Of a DNA stretch of 64,000 nt, positions 22,599 to 31,620 are shown one piece after another. The stretch comes from Buttiauxella agrestis ATCC 33320 (GTDB taxonomy: Bacteria > Pseudomonadota > Gammaproteobacteria > Enterobacterales > Enterobacteriaceae), in assembly GCA_024169445.1 (NCBI GenBank), contig JALKFA010000001.1:248001-312000 (forward strand), given 5' to 3'. Under the pieces are notes generated by a model. It searched no databases. It worked only from the letters and a program-made list of their open reading frames with translations, and was not told the DNA's origin. The position numbers and the translations under genes were made by a program. Positions within the stretch are counted from its first letter, which is position 1. Every line of letters starts with the position of its first letter.

Positions 22599-23774
22599 AT
22601 GCAAAGAATCGCAATTATCGGAACCGGTAATATTTCCCACAATCACATCCAAAGTTATCTTGAATTTCCTGATCGTTGCCAGATTGTCGCGCTGGTAGAT
22701 ATCTACCCAGAAAAAGCTGAAGAAAAGAAAAAACATTACGGATTAACAGCCGCAAAAGTTTACAACAACCACCAGGATATTCTTAATGATCCCACCATTG
22801 ATGTGTTCGATATCTGTACCCCGCCTTATGTTCACGCCGCTATTTCTATTGATGCGCTGAATGCGGGAAAACACGTCCTGTGTGAAAAACCGATGGCTGC
22901 TTCACTTCAGGAATGCGACGCGATGATCAACGCCGCCGTGGCGAGCGGTAAAACGCTGTCTATCATTGCCCAAAACCGTTTTACCGATGCCTTCTGGCGT
23001 TTGAAAAAAGTGCTCGAAAGTGACCAAATCGGCAAAGTTTGCCACGCGCAGGTGGATTCATTCTGGTGGCGTGGCCACTCCTATTACGACCTGTGGTGGC
23101 GCGGCACATGGGAAAAAGAAGGCGGTGGTTGCACGCTCAACCATGCGGTACACCATATTGATGCCATTCAGTGGATGCTGGGCTTCCCGACTGAAGTGGT
23201 TGCAGTCACCACCAACGTCTCCCATGACAACGCCGAAGTGGAAGACCTCAGTGCGGCAATTTTCAAATATGGCAATGGTGCACTCACGCAACTGACCTCC
23301 TCCGTGGTGCATCACGGCGAAGATCAGAAGATTGTGATTCAGGGTGAAAAAGCACGTATTTCCGCACCATGGGATAAATTCGCCAGCATCGCCGCCGCCA
23401 ACGGTTTCCCGCTTGAAGAGCGTAATGCCCCGCTGGAAAACCAGCTTGAAGATAGCTACCAGTCGGTGCCGCGCCTGGCCTGGACACTGCACACCGGGCA
23501 AATCGATAACTTCCTGCACGCGCTACACACTGGCACCGCCCCGTTAGTTGATGGGCCGCAAGGCAAGCGTTCGCTGGAACTCATCACCGCAATCTATAAA
23601 TCCGCCATCACCCGCAGCTTTGTCTCATTGCCGATCGCGGCCAGTGACCCGTATTACCTGACTGGCGGCCTGGTCAACCAGGCTCCCCACTTCTTTGAAA
23701 AATCGTCCTCGGTGGAAAATTTTGCCGAACAAGGCGCCATCCCGCTGGGCAAAAATATGGATCAAGGAGCATAA
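22599..23774 (+). CDS. Gfo/Idh/MocA-family oxidoreductase 1
   Basis: 391-residue NAD(P)-dependent sugar or inositol dehydrogenase-like protein. Rossmann motif IGTGNIS at residues 7-13, the family EKP motif (E96-K97-P98 in LCEKPMA), and the catalytic-side NHAVHHID at 181-188. The ATG at 22599 has an AAGAGAGAGC site; the frame is open back to 22533 but that start would be too long. The C-terminus extends about 30 residues past the usual fold. First gene of a five-gene operon with two more family members, a symporter and a glycosidase; probably acts on a sugar released from or still linked in a glycoside. Confidence 0.9.
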   Translation: MQRIAIIGTGNISHNHIQSYLEFPDRCQIVALVDIYPEKAEEKKKHYGLTAAKVYNNHQDILNDPTIDVFDICTPPYVHAAISIDALNAGKHVLCEKPMAASLQECDAMINAAVASGKTLSIIAQNRFTDAFWRLKKVLESDQIGKVCHAQVDSFWWRGHSYYDLWWRGTWEKEGGGCTLNHAVHHIDAIQWMLGFPTEVVAVTTNVSHDNAEVEDLSAAIFKYGNGALTQLTSSVVHHGEDQKIVIQGEKARISAPWDKFASIAAANGFPLEERNAPLENQLEDSYQSVPRLAWTLHTGQIDNFLHALHTGTAPLVDGPQGKRSLELITAIYKSAITRSFVSLPIAASDPYYLTGGLVNQAPHFFEKSSSVENFAEQGAIPLGKNMDQGA

Positions 23775-23776
23775 GC

Positions 23777-24847
23777 ATGAGTCTCAACGACGGTATGAAT
23801 TACGCGCCAACAGGCAAACCGCAGCCAGTCGTGCAACCGGGTGATTTCGTTTTTGCCGCCGCCGCACTTGATCACGGCCATATCTACGGCATGTCCAACG
23901 GCCTGATTGAAGCGGGTGCCACGCTTAAATGGGTTTACGACCCTGACCCGCAGAAAGTGGAACAGTTTGTTAAGCAATATCCGCAGGTCAACGTTGCACC
24001 ATCACTTGAAGTGATTCTTGGCGATGACAGTGTGAACCTGGTTGCCGGAGCAGCGATACCAGAGGAGCGTTGTGCACTTGGCCTGAAGGTGATGGATGCC
24101 GGAAAGGACTATTTCACCGATAAAGCGCCGCTGACAACCCTTGCACAACTTGCCGCAGCCAAAGAAAAAGTGGCGGAAACCGGATGCAAATATGCAGTGT
24201 ATTACAGCGAACGTTTGCACGTTGAAAGCGCAGTTTTTGCCGGGCAACTGGTGCGCGAGGGTGCCATTGGCCGGGTTATTCAAACCCTGGGAACCGGGCC
24301 GCATCGCGAAGGGCAGGGCCGCCCGGACTGGTTCTACGTTAAGAAGCGTTTCGGCGGCATTCTCTGCGATATTGGCAGCCATCAAATTGAACAGTTCCTG
24401 TTTTATACCGGCAACCACGACGCGCAAGTTGTGGCAGCACAAACCAGTAATTATACCCATCCTCAATACCCAGAATTTGAAGATTTCGGCGACGCCATGC
24501 TCAAGGGCGAAAACGGAGCCAGCGGCTATTTTCGCTGCGACTGGTTTACGCCAGAAGGTCTAAGTTCCTGGGGCGACGGGCGTCTTACCCTGCTCGGGAC
24601 TGACGGCTATATCGAAATCCGCAAATACGTCGACATCACCCGCCAGCAACAAGACGTGGTGTATCTGGTAAATCAAGAGGGTGAATTCCGCTATCCGGTG
24701 GCCGGAAAAGTCGGTTTCCCGTTCTTCGGCGAGCTGATTCTGGATTGTTTGAATCGCACCGAAAATGCGATGACACAGGAACATGCGTTCAAAGCGGCTG
24801 AATTGTGTGTCCGCGCCCAAATGCTGGCCAATGGAGTGGAAGAATGA
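23777..24847 (+). CDS. Gfo/Idh/MocA-family protein 2 with altered EKP motif
   Basis: 356 residues. It begins with about 22 extra residues before the Rossmann strand, which reads FVFAAAALDHGHIYGM rather than a clean GxGxxG. The EKP motif is replaced by D115-K116-A117-P118 (YFTDKAPL), keeping the lysine, while GGILCDIGSHQIEQF retains the catalytic-region histidine. The short substrate domain contains WFYVKKRFGG. Two bases separate it from gene 1 and it overlaps gene 3 by ATGA. It may be a dehydrogenase of different specificity or a partner subunit. Confidence 0.85.
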   Translation: MSLNDGMNYAPTGKPQPVVQPGDFVFAAAALDHGHIYGMSNGLIEAGATLKWVYDPDPQKVEQFVKQYPQVNVAPSLEVILGDDSVNLVAGAAIPEERCALGLKVMDAGKDYFTDKAPLTTLAQLAAAKEKVAETGCKYAVYYSERLHVESAVFAGQLVREGAIGRVIQTLGTGPHREGQGRPDWFYVKKRFGGILCDIGSHQIEQFLFYTGNHDAQVVAAQTSNYTHPQYPEFEDFGDAMLKGENGASGYFRCDWFTPEGLSSWGDGRLTLLGTDGYIEIRKYVDITRQQQDVVYLVNQEGEFRYPVAGKVGFPFFGELILDCLNRTENAMTQEHAFKAAELCVRAQMLANGVEE

Positions 24848-25869
24848 TGAAAGCGATTCAAGCTGCGGTTGTCGGGTGTGGCGCAATCCACACCTTGCAT
24901 GTGGAGGCCATTCAGTCCAACCCAGCCTGCCAATTACGGGCCATTGTCGAAACCGACCCCGTAAAAGGCCAGGCACTCGCCGAACGCTACGGTTGCCGCT
25001 ATTACGCAGATTACTGTGAGATGCTGCTCGATAACGAGATTGAAGTGGTGCATATCTGCACCCCGCACGCCGCGCATAAAGAGATGATTACCAAAGCGCT
25101 CATCGCCGGAAAACATGTGTTCACCGAAAAACCGGTGGCGCTCAATCCCGCCGAAGTCAAAGACATCAAAAATACGCTGGCGATTACGACCTCACAGCTT
25201 GGCGTTTGCTACCAAAATCGCCTGAACCCCAGCAGCCAGAAGATTAAAGCGTTACTAGAAGAGAACCACTACGGAAAAATTCTGAGTATTAAAGCAGTGT
25301 TGACCTGGAGCCGTTCGCTCGATTATTACGCGCAAAGTCCTTGGCGCGGGAGTTGGGCCAGCGAAGGCGGTAGCCTGCTGATCAACCAGGCGATTCATAC
25401 GCTGGATTTAATGCAGTGGTTTGCCGGGGGCGTGGACGCAATAAAAGGTGTGGTGGAAAGCAGTTTTCTGAGCCACGCCACACAAGCTGAAGACACGGCA
25501 ATGGCCAATATGGAACTTGCCAACGGGGCGCGTGGGATTTTTTATGCTACCAACTGCCATACCACCGACTCGCCGCTGCTTTTAGAGATCCACTGCGAAA
25601 ACGGTTTACTGCAACTTCATCACAATAATTTGTGGTGCATTTCAGGTGAAGGTAAAGAACTGCTGGCCAGTGATGAATCCCCCAATGCCGCGCAAAAATG
25701 TTATTGGGGCAGTAGCCACCAGTTAGCAATTAATAATTTTTATCACTCATTGTCAGAAACAAATGTCCGTAATTACGTCGATATTCACCAGGCAGAAATA
25801 TCGCTACGGATGGTAGAGGCTATTTATCAATCTTCGATAACCAGGAACTGGATAGAGATTTCAGAATAA
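24844..25869 (+). CDS. Gfo/Idh/MocA-family oxidoreductase 3
   Basis: 341 residues. Rossmann motif VVGCGAIHTLHV at 9-20, EKP at E95-K96-P97 (FTEKPVAL), and LLINQAIHTLDLMQWF in the catalytic region. The start at 24844 overlaps the stop of gene 2 (ATGA); a second ATG follows at once. Most similar in layout to gene 1 but without its C-terminal tail. Having three paralogues in a row suggests successive oxidation and reduction of the same sugar, for example at C3, but no substrate is shown by the sequence. Confidence 0.88.
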   Translation: MMKAIQAAVVGCGAIHTLHVEAIQSNPACQLRAIVETDPVKGQALAERYGCRYYADYCEMLLDNEIEVVHICTPHAAHKEMITKALIAGKHVFTEKPVALNPAEVKDIKNTLAITTSQLGVCYQNRLNPSSQKIKALLEENHYGKILSIKAVLTWSRSLDYYAQSPWRGSWASEGGSLLINQAIHTLDLMQWFAGGVDAIKGVVESSFLSHATQAEDTAMANMELANGARGIFYATNCHTTDSPLLLEIHCENGLLQLHHNNLWCISGEGKELLASDESPNAAQKCYWGSSHQLAINNFYHSLSETNVRNYVDIHQAEISLRMVEAIYQSSITRNWIEISE

Positions 25870-25908
25870 ACACACTTTCCTTTTGCCCTACAAAAATGGA
25901 ATAACAAT

Positions 25909-27450
25909 ATGAAACCTACTGAACGCAGAGTTGGCTACGGAACAGCCATAGGATATGGTGTTACCGATTTATTTGGCGGCGGAGCTTTTGCCATTATTGG
26001 CACATGGTTATTATTTTTCTACACCACCTATTGTGGATTATCAGTACTGGAAGCCGGTTCGATATTTGCTATTGCCCGTGTTATTGACGCCGTATTAAGC
26101 CCGATTATGGGTTATATCACCGATAACTTCGCCAATACCTGGCTGGGTAAACGTTTCGGTCGCCGTCGCTTCTTTTTACTGCTCAGCGCCCCACTGATGT
26201 TCTTATACGCCCTGCTGTGGGTAACAGATATGGGCTATTGGTATTATCTCGGTACCTATCTTTCCATTGAACTGCTGTCAGCAATGGTGCTGGTGCCGTG
26301 GGAAACATTGGCCGCAGAAATGACTAACCGCTATGCCGAACGCGCCCGTTTATCGGGTGTGCGAATGATCTGTTCACAACTCGGTGGTTTTCTGGCAGTT
26401 TCAGTGCCGGGCGTGATTATGCAGTTCACCGGCAAAGATAACCCGATGACTTATACCTACACCGGCCTGTTGTTCTCGGCTATTTTCTGCATCGCCGTCT
26501 TCACTACCTGGATGTGCACCTGGGAAGCGAAAGATGTGCGCGAAGAGTTTGAACCCGAAGCGGAAGGCGCAAATAGCGGCAATCTCTGGCATCATTTAAA
26601 GAGCCTGGTTTTAGACCTTCTCTCCTCATTTAAAATTAAAATGTTCCGCCAGCACATTATTATCTATATTGCCTCATTTACGGCGATGGATGTCTTTGGT
26701 TCAGTATTTACCTATTACGTGGTTTACGGTTTACATCAGGATACGGCTGCGGTTTCAGGTTATTTAAGCGTTGCCGCATTTGTTTCTGTTCCGGGAACAT
26801 TTGTCTTTATGATGCTCCTCAGCAAATTTGACTTCTCACCGTCCGCTGCTCTGCGTTTATCTTATGGCTGTATTTTCTCGGTATTAGCCTTCTTATTTTA
26901 TGCCTATATCACCAACCTGAATGTCTCGTTCATGGTGTTCTCAGCAGTATTTGTGGTATTGGGTATTTCGCGTGCGGGTCTTTATTTTATCCCATGGAAC
27001 ATTTACAGCTTTATTCCCGACATTGATGAAATTGTCACCAAAAAACGCCGCGAGGGAATATTTGCCGGTGTCATGGTATTAACCCGCAAAAGTACCGTGG
27101 CGATAGCCATCATGTTGATTGGTGTGGTGTTGGAAGAGAACGGTTTTGTTAAAGGCCAGGGCGAGCAACCTATTCAAGCCTTGCACGCCATTGTTGGGCT
27201 AATGATCTTTGCCACCGCAGCCTTACTGGCTATCAGCTTCTATATGACGTTCAAATTCAAGTTAACGCGTGAATCCCACAAGACGCTGATCAAAGAAGTG
27301 GCGCGCCTGAAACTGGGCGGCAATCTGGAAGATTGCGACATGGAAACCCGCAAAGTCATCAAAGATCTTACCGGTTATGAATATGACAAAGTCTGGGGCA
27401 ATACGCCGGGGCGTAAAACCACCGCAACTTTAACCCCAGATGCACCGTAA
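25909..27450 (+). CDS. GPH-family (MelB-like) sugar:cation symporter
   Basis: 513-residue inner-membrane protein with about 12 hydrophobic segments. The glycoside-pentoside-hexuronide family pattern is clear: YGVTDLFGGGAF at the N-terminus, LLFFYTTYCGLSVLEAG, then IARVIDAVLSPIMGYITD and the loop GKRFGRRR. A hydrophilic C-terminal tail of about 55 residues follows the last helix. It probably imports the glycoside handled by the surrounding enzymes. Confidence 0.9.
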   Translation: MKPTERRVGYGTAIGYGVTDLFGGGAFAIIGTWLLFFYTTYCGLSVLEAGSIFAIARVIDAVLSPIMGYITDNFANTWLGKRFGRRRFFLLLSAPLMFLYALLWVTDMGYWYYLGTYLSIELLSAMVLVPWETLAAEMTNRYAERARLSGVRMICSQLGGFLAVSVPGVIMQFTGKDNPMTYTYTGLLFSAIFCIAVFTTWMCTWEAKDVREEFEPEAEGANSGNLWHHLKSLVLDLLSSFKIKMFRQHIIIYIASFTAMDVFGSVFTYYVVYGLHQDTAAVSGYLSVAAFVSVPGTFVFMMLLSKFDFSPSAALRLSYGCIFSVLAFLFYAYITNLNVSFMVFSAVFVVLGISRAGLYFIPWNIYSFIPDIDEIVTKKRREGIFAGVMVLTRKSTVAIAIMLIGVVLEENGFVKGQGEQPIQALHAIVGLMIFATAALLAISFYMTFKFKLTRESHKTLIKEVARLKLGGNLEDCDMETRKVIKDLTGYEYDKVWGNTPGRKTTATLTPDAP

Positions 27451-27462
27451 AGGAGCCGACAC

Positions 27463-28557
27463 ATGCGTACCCAATGGAGCAAACAACAAGCCGCAGAATG
27501 GCACAAAAATCAGGGCTGGATCTGCGGCTTTAACTACCTGCCACGCAGTGCCGTGAACTGGACAGAACTGTGGCAACGCGAAACTTTTGACGCCGAAACC
27601 ATCAACCAGGAACTGGGTTGGGCGCAGGAGATTGGCTATAACCAACTGCGCATCAATCTGCCGTTTATTGTCTGGCAGAACGACCGCGACGGGCTGCTGG
27701 AGCGTATCGAACAGTTTCTGGCGATAGCCGATAGCCACAGCATAAAAGTGATGCTGACATTAATGGATGACTGTGCGTTTTCCGGGGACGAACCATTTTT
27801 AGGGCCACAAAAAGCACCGATTCCCGGCAAACATAACAGCCAGGCGGCAGCCAGCCCTGGGCGAGAAATTGTCTGCAACCGCGAGATGTGGCCGCAGCTT
27901 GAGCGCTACGTGCGAGACATTGTGCGCCATTTCAGAAGCGATTCGCGCATCGCTATCTGGGATTTGTACAACGAACCAGGCAACCGTGGCACGTTTACCA
28001 GCGGGCTTGAGGAAATACAGTTCGATGAAAAACTGGAACATTTTGCGCTGGAGCTGCTGCATAAAGTTTTCGCCTGGGCGCGTGACGAAGATCCTGCGCA
28101 ACCGCTGACTGTTGGCGCATGGCATATTTCGCAGGATCCCGATCAACCGCTAACGGAGTATTTCGCGCATCCAATCGACGTTGCCGCCGCCAGGCTTTCG
28201 GATGTGGTGAGTTTCCACGCATATCTTGCAACGCCGAAAATGCTGCAAGTATTGCGCTTCTGGCATACGTTCGAGCGCCCGCTGTTATGCACTGAATGGC
28301 TGGCGCGCCACGTCGGTTGCGTTATGGAGGAGCAACTGCCGCTGTTTGCCGCCCTGAACGTCGGTTGTTACCAGTGGGGGCTGGTACGCGGCAAAACGCA
28401 AACCACCCTCCCCTGGCCGTCAGTACGCAAAAGCGGCGTGGATTACGCGCACTTGTGGTTCCACGATGTGCTCGACGAATACGGCATTCCCTTCCGCCAG
28501 CGCGAAATGGAATTGGTGCGCCGCTTAACCGAGACTGAGGACAAACTTTTATCGTAG
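27463..28557 (+). CDS. Cytoplasmic clan GH-A-like glycoside hydrolase (cellulase-like)
   Basis: 364 residues with no signal peptide, so it works on imported sugars. The TIM-barrel clan GH-A pattern is present: acid/base E171 in WDLYNEPGN and nucleophile E278 in LLCTEWLAR, with RINLPF near residue 63. Best described as a GH5-like beta-glycosidase; the family number and substrate are not certain. It lies 12 bases after the symporter, with an AAAGGAG site. Its stop codon TAG is formed by the first bases of REP pair 2. Confidence 0.8.
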   Translation: MRTQWSKQQAAEWHKNQGWICGFNYLPRSAVNWTELWQRETFDAETINQELGWAQEIGYNQLRINLPFIVWQNDRDGLLERIEQFLAIADSHSIKVMLTLMDDCAFSGDEPFLGPQKAPIPGKHNSQAAASPGREIVCNREMWPQLERYVRDIVRHFRSDSRIAIWDLYNEPGNRGTFTSGLEEIQFDEKLEHFALELLHKVFAWARDEDPAQPLTVGAWHISQDPDQPLTEYFAHPIDVAAARLSDVVSFHAYLATPKMLQVLRFWHTFERPLLCTEWLARHVGCVMEEQLPLFAALNVGCYQWGLVRGKTQTTLPWPSVRKSGVDYAHLWFHDVLDEYGIPFRQREMELVRRLTETEDKLLS

Positions 28558-28642
28558 GTCGGATTAGCGTAGCGACATCCGACGCTTTTATCTGTAACAA
28601 CAGGCGCAAATGGTGGATGACGCTATCGCTTATCCACCCTAC
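28554..28642. repeat. REP/BIME-like inverted-repeat pair, copy 2
   Basis: Unit B type, GTAGGTCGGATTAGCG then TAGCGACATCCGAC (28554-28583), and unit A type, TGGTGGATGACGCTATCG then CTTATCCACCCTAC (28611-28642). Same family as copies at 12.5 and 34.2 kb, here in B-A order. It separates the convergent glycosidase and LacI genes, and its first unit overlaps the glycosidase stop codon. Confidence 0.82.
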
Positions 28643-28655
28643 AAAACCCGTTTAT

Positions 28656-29669
28656 CTATCTTAAACCAAACCCGCAGGACTCCCGCACCACCAGCGTGGG
28701 CGGGAGAATAATCCGTTTTGGCGGCTCGTCGTTGCCCTGAATGCGGCTAAACAACAACTCTCCGGCTTTGCGGCCAATCTCTTTGGCTGCCACCGAAACA
28801 GTGGTCAATGCAGGCTGCACTAACGACGCTTCGGTAATATCGTCAAACCCCACCAGCGCGAAATCCACACCGGTCTGACGCCCCATTTTGCGCAGCGTCT
28901 GCATCACGCCCAATGCCACAATATCCTGATAACACACCGCTGCCGTAATTTCTGGGTAACGGCGGAACAACTCCTCGGCCACCCGCGCCCCATCACTTTG
29001 GCTGGCAAGCGATGAAACCACCCATTCGCTTTTCGGCTGTATTCGATGCTCCAGCAATTTGCTGCTGTAACCGCCGATACGCTGCGCCCGGCTGATAGAG
29101 TTTTCACTACCGCCGATAAACGCAATATTGCGATGCCCCATGCGCAGCAAATGTTGTGTTGCCAGTTGGGTGCCAAGGAAGTTGTCGGTGCCGACAAAAT
29201 CGAAATCCACGTCATCCATCGGGCGCACCACCATAATCGCCGGAATATTGCGCCGCTTCAGGGTTTCAAAAAACAGCGGAGGCGTTTCCCGCGCCGCGCA
29301 CAACACCATGCCGCAGGCGTTATTGCGCATCAGAGAATCAACGAACTTTTGCTGACGCTCGCCTGATTCCTCACTGTTTGCCAGAAACAGCAGCAAGTCA
29401 TGGCGTTCCATTTCCTGGCTAAGTCCCGCCGTCATTTCACCGTAAAAAGGGTTGGTGATGTCGTGCAATAACAGCCCCACCTGGTTGCTGGTGCGGTTGC
29501 GTAAATTCGCTGCTGTCTGGTTGTACACGTAGCCCAAATCATCCAGAGCTTTGAGCACGCGCTGGCGAGTAGCGTCAGAAATGCGGCCACGATTGCGCAG
29601 CACCATCGAAACGGTTGCGGTGGAAACTTCCGCTTGTTTTGCCACCTGGGCAAGGGTAACGGTACTCAT
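28656..29669 (-). CDS. LacI-family regulator of the PTS/cupin regulon
   Basis: 337 residues from the ATG at 29669, which has a GAGGAG site 5 bases away; the GTG two codons earlier is rejected. The helix-turn-helix lies at about residues 4-26 (LAQVAKQAEVSTATVSMVL) and the hinge shows LGYVYNQTAANLRNR, near the normal pattern. The effector domain contains GLLLHDITNPFYGEM and the C-terminal PPTLVVRESC typical of LacI/GalR. A 16-bp palindrome occurs upstream of this gene, the PTS operon and the cupin operon, so it probably controls all three including itself. Confidence 0.92.
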   Translation of the reverse strand: MSTVTLAQVAKQAEVSTATVSMVLRNRGRISDATRQRVLKALDDLGYVYNQTAANLRNRTSNQVGLLLHDITNPFYGEMTAGLSQEMERHDLLLFLANSEESGERQQKFVDSLMRNNACGMVLCAARETPPLFFETLKRRNIPAIMVVRPMDDVDFDFVGTDNFLGTQLATQHLLRMGHRNIAFIGGSENSISRAQRIGGYSSKLLEHRIQPKSEWVVSSLASQSDGARVAEELFRRYPEITAAVCYQDIVALGVMQTLRKMGRQTGVDFALVGFDDITEASLVQPALTTVSVAAKEIGRKAGELLFSRIQGNDEPPKRIILPPTLVVRESCGFGLR

Positions 29670-29701
29670 CGGCACTCCTCGGAATTACGTAATTCCCAAT
29701 A

Positions 29702-29717
29702 GATTAATCGAATAACC
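29702..29717. promoter_or_regulatory. Candidate LacI-type operator upstream of the regulator gene
   Basis: GATTAATCGAATAACC differs at one central-flank base from the palindrome GATTAATCGATTAACC. It has the central CG of LacI-family operators and lies 33-48 bases before the regulator ATG at 29669, suggesting autoregulation. Confidence 0.65.
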
Positions 29718-29736
29718 AAAAATTTGCTTATCCACG

Positions 29737-29752
29737 TGTGAATGCCATCACA
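29737..29752. promoter_or_regulatory. Candidate CRP-cAMP binding site
   Basis: TGTGAATGCCATCACA is a perfect match to the CRP core TGTGA-N6-TCACA. It lies in the divergent region between the LacI regulator and the PTS operon, 116-131 bases before the operon ATG, consistent with catabolite control of one or both. Confidence 0.7.
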
Positions 29753-29791
29753 GATAACCCAACTTTAGGCAACATCTTAGCAAAAGTGACA

Positions 29792-29839
29792 GGTTAATCG
29801 CGTTTACCACTCTGTTCAAAGACGGTTAATCGATTAATC
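29792..29839. promoter_or_regulatory. Candidate operators upstream of the PTS operon
   Basis: The strong site GGTTAATCGATTAATC at 29824-29839 lies 29-44 bases before the ATG at 29868. A weaker dyad, GGTTAATCGCGTTTACC, is at 29792-29808. Both resemble the sites before the LacI regulator and the cupin operon. Confidence 0.65.
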
Positions 29840-29867
29840 TTAATCTATCAGAAACAGGGAGAAAACT

Positions 29868-31616
29868 ATGTATCCGGCATCTTATGACAAGTATCCCGAA
29901 GTCCGCGTTTCGGGATTTGACCATCAAGCCTGGCAGGGATGGTCTGCCATCAAACATGCAGTAAGCGAGAAACTGACACGCTCAGCGAAAACCGTGCTGG
30001 TGATTGACTGCTATCCCGGCGTTGAACTCGACACGCTCCACGCACAATTGATTAGCCAACTGAACCCGCAATGCGTGATTAACGCGGAATCTGCGCGCAT
30101 CAGTGAACAACATCTGCATGATTTACTGGCCTATAACCTGACGGATGACCGCGTATTCGGCGTACTTTCTTGCCACCAGTTACCTGAGTTTTTCTGCCCC
30201 GACAAACTGGCACAAGCGCAGCGTGAAGTCGCTGACATCACATCAGGCCTGGTGGTGGTTTACGGCCCAGGAGCCGCACTAATTCATAGCGGTGATGTGC
30301 TGGTGTATGCGGATCTGGCGCGCTGGGAAATCCAGCAGCGTTTTCGCCGTGGCGAACTCGGCAACTGGGGTGCGAATAACACCGATGAAGATATTCTGCG
30401 CCGTTACAAGCGTGCCTTTTTCATTGAATGGCGCGTGTTTGACCGCCATAAAACACCGTTGCTGAAGCGTGCGGATTTCCTGCTCGATACCAATAACGCC
30501 GAACAACCGGCGATGGTCAGCGGCGAAGCGCTGCGCTGCGCGCTGCAACAAACCACGCAACAACCGTTCCGCGTGGTGCCATTCTTCGACCCAGGCGTCT
30601 GGGGCGGGCAATGGATGAAAGATAAATTCGATCTCGATCCCTCAAAGCCAAATTACGCATGGTGTTTTGACTGTGTGCCCGAGGAGAACAGCCTGTTACT
30701 GCGTTTTGGTGATGTGCGGATCGAGATCCCCTCTCAGGATCTGGTGTTGCTTTACCCGCGTCCGCTGCTTGGCGAGCGCGTCCATGCCCGTTTTGGTGCG
30801 GAGTTCCCGATCCGTTTCGATTTCCTCGATACCATCGGCGGGCAGAATTTAAGCTTCCAGGTTCATCCGGTAACCGAATATATCCAGCAGCATTTCGGCA
30901 TGCACTACACCCAGGATGAGAGCTATTACATGCTGGAAGCCGAACCGGGTGCCGAAGTGTATCTGGGGACCAAAACAGGTATCAGTCCACAAGAAATGCT
31001 CGACGATCTCGCGGCCGCCCAACGTGGCGAAAAAGCGTTTGATGACGAGAAATTTGTGAATCGTTTTCCGGCGCGTAAACACGATCACTTCCTGATCCCG
31101 GCAGGTACCGTGCACTGTTCCGGATCCGGCGCGATGGTGCTGGAAATCAGCGCCACGCCGTACATTTTCACCTTCAAATTGTGGGACTGGGGGCGTTTGG
31201 GTCTGGATGGCCTGCCGCGCCCGGTGCATCTTGAACACGGCGCACAAGTGATTGACTGGCAACGCGATACGCAATGGGTGTCCGAACATCTGGTCAACCA
31301 TTTTGAGTCGATTGCCGCAGGCGATGGCTGGAGTGAAGAACGCACCGGCCTGCATGAACGTGAATTTATCGAAACCCGTCGCCACTGGTTTACTCAACCG
31401 GTCACCCACCACACCCACGGCGGCGTCAACGTATTGAATCTGGTTGAAGGCGATGCCGCTCTGGTTGAAAGCCCGCACGGCGCATTCGAACCCTTTGTGG
31501 TGCATTACGCCGAAACCTTCATTGTGCCGGCGGCTGTCGGCGAATATCGCATTTCCCCATACGGTTGTGCTGCGGGTCAGCAACTCGCCACCATGAAAGC
31601 CTGGGTAAGAGGATAA
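29868..31616 (+). CDS. Fusion protein: kinase-like N-terminal domain plus class I mannose-6-phosphate isomerase-like domain
   Basis: 582 residues, about 200 more than a normal class I phosphomannose isomerase. Residues about 270-582 resemble the cupin isomerase: the metal-site block GGQNLSFQVHP (Q331, H333), a glutamate in QDESYYMLEAEPGAEVYLG (around 352), and LIPAGTVHCSGSGAMVLEIS with LWDWGR. Residues about 20-210 look like a nucleoside-kinase fold (KTVLVIDCYPGVELDTL, ADLARWEIQQRFRRGE, RADFLLDTN) but the P-loop GxxxxGK(S/T) is missing, so it is probably not an active kinase. First gene of the operon with the mannose-family PTS, 4 bases before IIA; probably isomerises the imported sugar phosphate. 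Confidence 0.75.
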   Translation: MYPASYDKYPEVRVSGFDHQAWQGWSAIKHAVSEKLTRSAKTVLVIDCYPGVELDTLHAQLISQLNPQCVINAESARISEQHLHDLLAYNLTDDRVFGVLSCHQLPEFFCPDKLAQAQREVADITSGLVVVYGPGAALIHSGDVLVYADLARWEIQQRFRRGELGNWGANNTDEDILRRYKRAFFIEWRVFDRHKTPLLKRADFLLDTNNAEQPAMVSGEALRCALQQTTQQPFRVVPFFDPGVWGGQWMKDKFDLDPSKPNYAWCFDCVPEENSLLLRFGDVRIEIPSQDLVLLYPRPLLGERVHARFGAEFPIRFDFLDTIGGQNLSFQVHPVTEYIQQHFGMHYTQDESYYMLEAEPGAEVYLGTKTGISPQEMLDDLAAAQRGEKAFDDEKFVNRFPARKHDHFLIPAGTVHCSGSGAMVLEISATPYIFTFKLWDWGRLGLDGLPRPVHLEHGAQVIDWQRDTQWVSEHLVNHFESIAAGDGWSEERTGLHEREFIETRRHWFTQPVTHHTHGGVNVLNLVEGDAALVESPHGAFEPFVVHYAETFIVPAAVGEYRISPYGCAAGQQLATMKAWVRG

Positions 31617-31620
31617 CAAG

